This document shows, piece by piece, positions 59,132 through 64,000 of a stretch of 64,000 nt of DNA. Each line of letters begins with the position of its first letter. Position 1 is the stretch's first letter. Made by a program: the position numbers and the translations under genes. The notes beneath the pieces were generated by a model. That model saw only the letters and a list, made by a program, of their open reading frames with translations. It was not told the DNA's origin and ran no database searches. Origin of the DNA: Pezicula radicicola. Taxonomy: Eukaryota > Ascomycota > Leotiomycetes > Helotiales > Dermateaceae. Where the stretch lies: NCBI GenBank assembly GCA_003008705.1, contig PDUO01000019.1:616552-680551 (forward strand), read 5' to 3'.

Positions 59132-60234
59132 CTACTTCTTTAAAGGACCTTGTAACACAAAATCTCTCCTCCCCTGATTAAAATAAGCGATCGAATATCG
59201 GTCAGGCGAAAACCCCGTATCTTTAGCCCTAACGCGATGAAAATTCGACTTCAATCGATCATCAGACCATGCCATTAACATATCCCCAATATTAACTACA
59301 ATTGGACCTGTCTTCGCAGGTAATGGCGTATATATTTTACTCTCGGGGGCAGAACTCGAATGGCTTTCTCGACCGGGACAAATCTCAAGGCCATCTTCAC
59401 CATCTCTTTGGAATAACAGAGTCAAACACCCAATATCTGTATGACTTCCTGCTCGCCACAAAGGTTTCCCAGAGTCATCACCTGAGGACTCGGAAGCTGG
59501 ATAATGAATTAATCGAAGTTGAGTTAGGCAATCTGGTTTCGTTGGATCATTGGCTACAAGAAAGTAGTCTTCTGAGAATCCGAGTGCTATTGCGAAGCAT
59601 GAAAAGACTTGATTGGAAATTTTTGCACATTTTGACATGAAGGATTCGGTTATTGACCGAAATGATGGGACGTCATTGTCGCTTGGCCAGGTGGAGTTTC
59701 GCTGAAGCCAGAGCGATTCTTTTTGGTCGTAGGTTCCTGTGCTCGGTCGGAGTTGGGCCTATATGACAAGTAAGTTGTGGTTGAAATATATCTTGGAACG
59801 AGTTTTGAATGATAAAGGGTTGAAAAGAGGGTTAACATCTCTTGAGAATTGAGGTATATTTACTTTATACTCCCAACCGTTGTTGGTGCTTCTATCGTGA
59901 GGTGTCTTCCCCTTGACTTCAGGAGGAAGGTCAAAGAACTTTTTAGAGATTGAAAATTGAGCTATTCAAAAATCAAAATTAGACCGTGGAAAATGAGTAG
60001 GAGCTGGCAACCTTCGATTTCCTCGACTGTGATGCCATGGTCAACTAAAGCTAGAAAGCCTGCTGTCTCGGCTGCTGAAAGGAGTTGTGCGGTAATCTCC
60101 TCTTTGCGGTTTTCATAATCTGTATACAAATAAGCGATTAGCTTATGTAAACACTTCCTGGCTCTCATAACTCATGAAATTGCATGCTACTCTGTACCTC
60201 TAAGAGAAATTGTCTGCAAAAGGTCTTGTGCCAT
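59132..60234 (-). CDS. 2-oxoglutarate/Fe(II)-dependent oxygenase (IPNS-like) 3
   Basis: Exons are inferred at 60234-60198, 60119-60012, 59961-59864 and 59758-59132, giving 289 aa. Visible marks are FLALVDHGITVEEIEG (DIOX_N), KKFFDLPPEVKGKTPHD, the iron ligands in GSHTDIGCLTLLFQ and NFHRVRA, and the 2OG arginine in DRYSIAYFNQG. It lacks the usual IPxIDL start of the family, so the N-terminus is short or a first exon is missed; MAQDLLQTISLRDYE is nonetheless in frame with good junctions. It is divergent from the MFS gene at 60696 with 461 bp between starts, suggesting co-regulation. Substrate unknown. Confidence 0.85.
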
Positions 60235-60695
60235 TTTGCTGATAAGTGTCAAACTTATCTTTGTGGTATTGGCGTTGAGGTTGTCGATTTACCCGACGGT
60301 TTTGAGAGTTCCGGTTATTCAAAAGGACATACGAAGACTAACTGGAAGGTATGTTGATGCGCAATAATTGCTACAGCACTTATGATGTTGTAATTTCTTC
60401 GGATGCCTGAGCAGGAAACGGGCAAGAGCGCTCGCTTATAACTCTTATCTCCCCTCCTGGCAGGTACGCTGCCATTCTCTACGGCTATGATCCGGCCGTG
60501 TACCTGAATGATTGATCCGAAGCAGACTGCTAGAGCAGCTTGCTTATCTGAGGTTTATCTCCTATTCGATAAGTCAACTCCTTATGCGTGCGACGATAAC
60601 GCTGGCCTTTATAAATATTATGAAGATGTAGGGAAAGTGCGTTGCTCCTCTTCGCGTTCCGTACTTACACATTTCTCACTCTGTATGCAATAACC
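60235..60695. promoter_or_regulatory. Shared divergent promoter (2OG oxygenase / MFS)
   Basis: 461 bp between the start codons of two divergent genes must hold both promoters. No specific motif is claimed. Confidence 0.55.
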
Positions 60696-62636
60696 ATGTC
60701 GAAATTGAAGGAGCCAGAAGTGATCCCTAGCGTCGATTTTGAGAAGGTGAGCCCACCATCCAAATTCCAATTATTGAGTCTATTCATTATGGAATTCCTA
60801 CTAATTCAAGGTCTATGCAGGGAATTGTCATAGATCCACAAGCAGCCAGCAAAGACAAAGCTTTAGGTCTTCTCGCAACCCATCATGTTGTGCTCGATCC
60901 AGACTCTGCTGAGGCAAAGCGTGTCCTGCGAAAGATTGACATGAGGATCATGCCTATGATTTTCACTGTATACCTGCTTCAATTAATGGCAAGTTATACC
61001 TTGCGACTCTCCACATCTAAATAGCTAGCTAATTGCTGTGAATTGCAGGACAAGAACAGCTTATCCTTTGCAGCAATCATGGGTATCAAAACCGACACAC
61101 ACCTTACAGCCAGCCAGTACTCTTGGCTCGGCTCAATCGTATAGTACGTTGATGTTTACCTTCCAGAGTTTCAACCTAAACTAGAAACTGTCAATTAACA
61201 TATTATTCCTGACAGCTTCGGATACCTTGGTGGAGAAATCCCCGCCACATTTCTAATGCAGCGGATTCCCCTCGCCAAATACTTCTCCTGCATGTGCATG
61301 CTCTGGGGAATAGTAGTAGCAATGCACGCCACATGTCACAACTTCGCCGGTCTAGCAACCGTCCGCTTCCTACTTGGTGCAATCGAAGTCTGCACAGCTC
61401 CAGCCGTAATCTATATTACTGGAAGTTGGTACACAAAAACCGAACAAGTGACTCGCGTAGCAATCTGGTATACAACATCAGGGTTCGCTAACGTATTTGG
61501 TGGATTCTTTGCATGGGCCCTTTATCAAGCTCCTAGTTTTAGATGGCAAGGTTTATTTGTATTTTATGGATCCCTGACTTTTTTTGTTGGTGTTATTTTG
61601 TTCTTCTTTTTGGCTGCTAGCCCTACGGATGCTAAGTGGCTTTCTGAAGATGAGAAAGCCATTGCGCTCGAGAGGGTCAGGGTTAATAAGACCGGTACTG
61701 AGGTCTGGAAGTTTAATTGGTCACAGCTTCAGGAAGCGTTTTGTGATGTGAGATTCTATATGATCTTCTTGCTTTTGGTTTCAACTGGGTTGCCTAATGG
61801 AGGAATTACGGCCTTTGGTAAGTTGTTCTTATACTGCCTTTGGTCAAGTACCGTTGTTCTAACCTTAGTTCCTCACTTGCAGGACCTACCATTATCGCAG
61901 GATTCGGCTTCAATACCCAACAGTCGACACTTTTGACTATGGGTTCCGGAGCGGCCACTGTTGTTGGTACTGGCGTCGCATTAGTCGTGGCCAAATATAC
62001 CAATCGGACTATTGCCGGGGTTTACACATTGTTCCTTGCATGTATTGGGGTCATAATGATGTTCACCATACCCAGCCAGCATGTAGGTGCGAGGTACGGG
62101 GGATACATACTTACTCTACAATGTGCGTTGACTTCCTGACACCCAGAATTATTCACAAAGAAGAGTACTAATTAGATAAATTCTACTAGTCCCGATCTGT
62201 GTTCTATTCATAATAACCTTCATGACCGCTGGCGTAGGAGGAACTACAAAGAAATTTGCCTTCGGTGCTGCGTATCAACTCGGATATGCAGTTGGTAATA
62301 TCATTGGGCCACAGACCTATAGATCAGAAGATGCACCTACCTACTACACGGCAAAATACACCATGCTCGCTTTCCTTTTATTCACAATTATTCTTCTAGC
62401 CACAATGGGCCTCTTGCATAAATTTTGGAATAATAAGCGGGATAAACAAGATGCTGTTGATGCTCAGAGTAGGTCTTTTTTATTTTCTGTTTATTATGCT
62501 TCTCATTTGATTTATTGTGAAGGGCAATGCGCTGATGATGACTTTGATAGATGGTATTGTGCATGTGCATGTTGAGAATGAGGAGTTTGCGGATTTGACA
62601 GACTTTAAGTTGAGGTCTTTTAGGTATCCGCTATGA
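60696..62636 (+). CDS. MFS transporter, Dal5-type (anion:cation symporter family)
   Basis: Seven exons are inferred: 60696-60746, 60821-60988, 61049-61143, 61216-61817, 61883-62122, 62190-62468 and 62551-62636, giving 506 aa with continuous frame. Intron 2 begins GC (ATG|GCAAGT) and ends TTGCAG: a GC-AG intron that rejoins LLQLMDKNSLSFAA, the family's first-helix signature. Further marks are GYLGGEIPATFLMQR, GSWYTKTEQVTRVAIWYT and GPQTYRSEDAPTY, with NEEFADLTD and FRYPL at the end. It has about 12 membrane segments and is probably an importer of an organic anion or nitrogen compound. It is the functional partner, by layout, of the 2OG oxygenase at 59132. Confidence 0.9.
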
Positions 62637-63024
62637 GTAAATTATTGGCGTGAAACAGGCTGGTTTATAGTCTACTCCGTACGGAGGGGGGGGGCATGAA
62701 AGCTATATAATAACTGAGATCGAATTATTGATTCGCTGACCCAAAGATTTGTTGCTTGGTTCTCACTGAGCCAAAATAGCACTTCGAGGTGACACAAGAG
62801 TGAAAGCTACTTCTCAGTCTCGTCACAGGATTACTTCTTAATTGGAAATCATTAGGCTTCCATGTGTCAATTTGACTGTATTATATACATCATAATAAAA
62901 ACTTATACCACACTCTCTTTTCTCACACCTACAAGCGAGCTCGTCTTTCCAGAGAAATTTGTCCTTCTTTAACCCCTAGCACTACTACATTAAAAGTCTA
63001 TTGTGTCAGCTAAGGTTCTCGTTG
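62637..63024. other. Intergenic region between convergent genes
   Basis: 388 bp between the MFS stop and the stop of the convergent hydrolase gene. A G-run of nine lies near 62687. No gene seen. Confidence 0.5.
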
Positions 63025-64000
63025 TTACATAAATGGGTATAGACTGACAGAAATCTTACCACGAGAATCCACCTTTGCTACACACGAGTTAATAAATTCA
63101 AGAATCAGCTTGCTTTGCGAATCGTCTTCGGTTCCGATTGAGAGAATATTGCTGTAAGGAAAGCCCAAGTCAGCTACGTCGCCATAAAATATGTGAATTT
63201 CTTGAAATATCTTACCTTAAATGATTATGCTTATCAAGCACATTGAAGAGCGACAGTGCACCAGCTGGCTTACTCCGAGCTCGGTAAGCATTGAAGAACG
63301 CGATAGCGGCATCTGCAGCTTCTTTCCTGGAAATTTGTTAGGATGATAGTCCAACACAAATTAGCTCAAGCATAGGCTTCTTCTACATACACCTCCCACT
63401 TGACGGTTCCAATATAAACAGGAATCTTTCCGGAGTCACTATTTGCCCGAAGTTAGTTGACACTACAACGATGGTCAAGAATGTTTCCGTACAGTAATGG
63501 CGAGTCATCCGGAATACGCTGGAACAGACCGAGGGGTGAGAGTGGCTCCATGGATAGTTAGCATGTATGTCGTATGCTGCGCTCAGTAAACTTACGCCCC
63601 AGACATCCTCAGCATCAGAGCCAAAATATTGCCGCAGTGTTCTCTGTCGAATTGGTCTCGTTCTATCAAACCAGAACGGCGTGCTAAAGTACATGACACC
63701 AGCCACTGGTGGGAAGATACCTTCTTTTGGAACACGTTTTGGATCACCTACGACATATAGTTAGCAAAACAATTGCAATATGCGTCTAGAACTTGAAGTT
63801 TTTCTTTTTCTTACCAGCAGCATAGAGATTTGAAGCAATATGAGCGCCTCCAGAAGAATGACCAAACAGAATAACCTTTTCAACAGATCCCTTACCATAC
63901 TTCTCAGATGCGATATTCTTATATATCCACTCGCGTACTAATTGGATATCATCTGCACCACCAGGATACTGTACATGTGGGACTAATTGATGGTTTGCCA
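63025..64000 (-). CDS. Alpha/beta-hydrolase (carboxylesterase type), 5' end outside window
   Basis: Partial gene. Exons are inferred (minus order): 64000-63815 (truncated by the window), 63747-63596, 63545-63493, 63438-63391, 63326-63216 and 63151-63025. The first visible exon has GGADDIQLVREWIYKNIA and the nucleophile elbow VILFGHSSGGAHIAS, typical of the arylacetamide-deacetylase/BD-FAE-like hydrolases. GIFPPVAGVMYFSTPFWFD follows; the late HNHLS motif supplies the catalytic histidine. The last 14 codons after the VDSRG junction are open to a TAA at 63025-63027, though an extra small intron there is possible. It is convergent with the Dal5-type MFS gene and may belong to the same metabolic unit. 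The oxyanion HGGG end lies beyond the window. Confidence 0.82.

Noticed and set aside
1..64000. CRISPR arrays, bacterial operons, rRNA or tRNA genes
   Set aside because: The sequence is eukaryotic with spliced genes. The short tandem arrays have no spacer structure, and no cloverleaf with intact A/B boxes was recognised by eye; a tRNAscan run would be decisive.

Overview
This is a window of nuclear DNA from a filamentous ascomycete. The genes carry many short introns (mostly 43-120 nt) with GT...AG borders and TACTAAC/GCTAAC-type branch points. Zn2Cys6 and HET-domain genes are present, gene spacing is wide, AT-rich stretches contain small transposon remnants, and several genes carry mutations of the kind left by RIP. 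A helotialean (Leotiomycetes) source would fit but is not proven from sequence alone.

Layout. 0.3-2.8 kb: a secreted S41-type peptidase. 2.8-5.1 kb: gene-poor, AT-rich, with a 460-bp TA-flanked MITE. 5.1-22.7 kb: a run of metabolic genes with no PKS, NRPS or terpene synthase visible. It holds a P450, a LaeA-like methyltransferase, a Dal5/Liz1-type MFS transporter, a TRZ/MTA-deaminase-type amidohydrolase divergent from a Zn2Cys6/MHR regulator, two 2OG-Fe(II) oxygenases, and a 4CL-like acyl-CoA ligase with a peroxisomal C-terminus. 24.5-28.4 kb: a large disordered acidic protein of unknown function. 28.9-31.1 kb: an intact HET protein. 32.2-34.5 kb: an unknown Ser/Pro-rich protein. 36.1-37.5 kb: the housekeeping WD40 protein Ipi3. 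38.2-40.2 kb: a secreted sedolisin (tripeptidyl peptidase). 40.9-43.9 kb: two divergent decayed genes, a flavin monooxygenase and an alpha/beta hydrolase. 45.6-47.4 kb: a DHA2-type MFS transporter. 48.7-56.2 kb: a coiled-coil protein, a CorA-like membrane protein and two small unknowns, with a hAT-like MITE and an unusual 18-bp minisatellite family between them. 57.0-58.0 kb: a broken HET gene. 59.1-64.0 kb: a second 2OG oxygenase / Dal5-type MFS pair sharing one promoter region, followed by an alpha/beta-hydrolase cut by the window edge.

How it fits together. Two regions (5-23 kb and 59-64 kb) each combine 2OG oxygenase, anion/nutrient-type MFS permease and hydrolase or ligase functions. This looks like uptake and stepwise oxidation or activation of a small molecule rather than a classical secondary-metabolite cluster with a backbone enzyme. 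The rest is a mix of housekeeping genes, secreted proteases, self/non-self recognition genes and lineage-specific unknowns, broken up by repeats.

Exon coordinates in the entries were derived by hand from splice-site consensus and reading-frame continuity, and need transcript confirmation.
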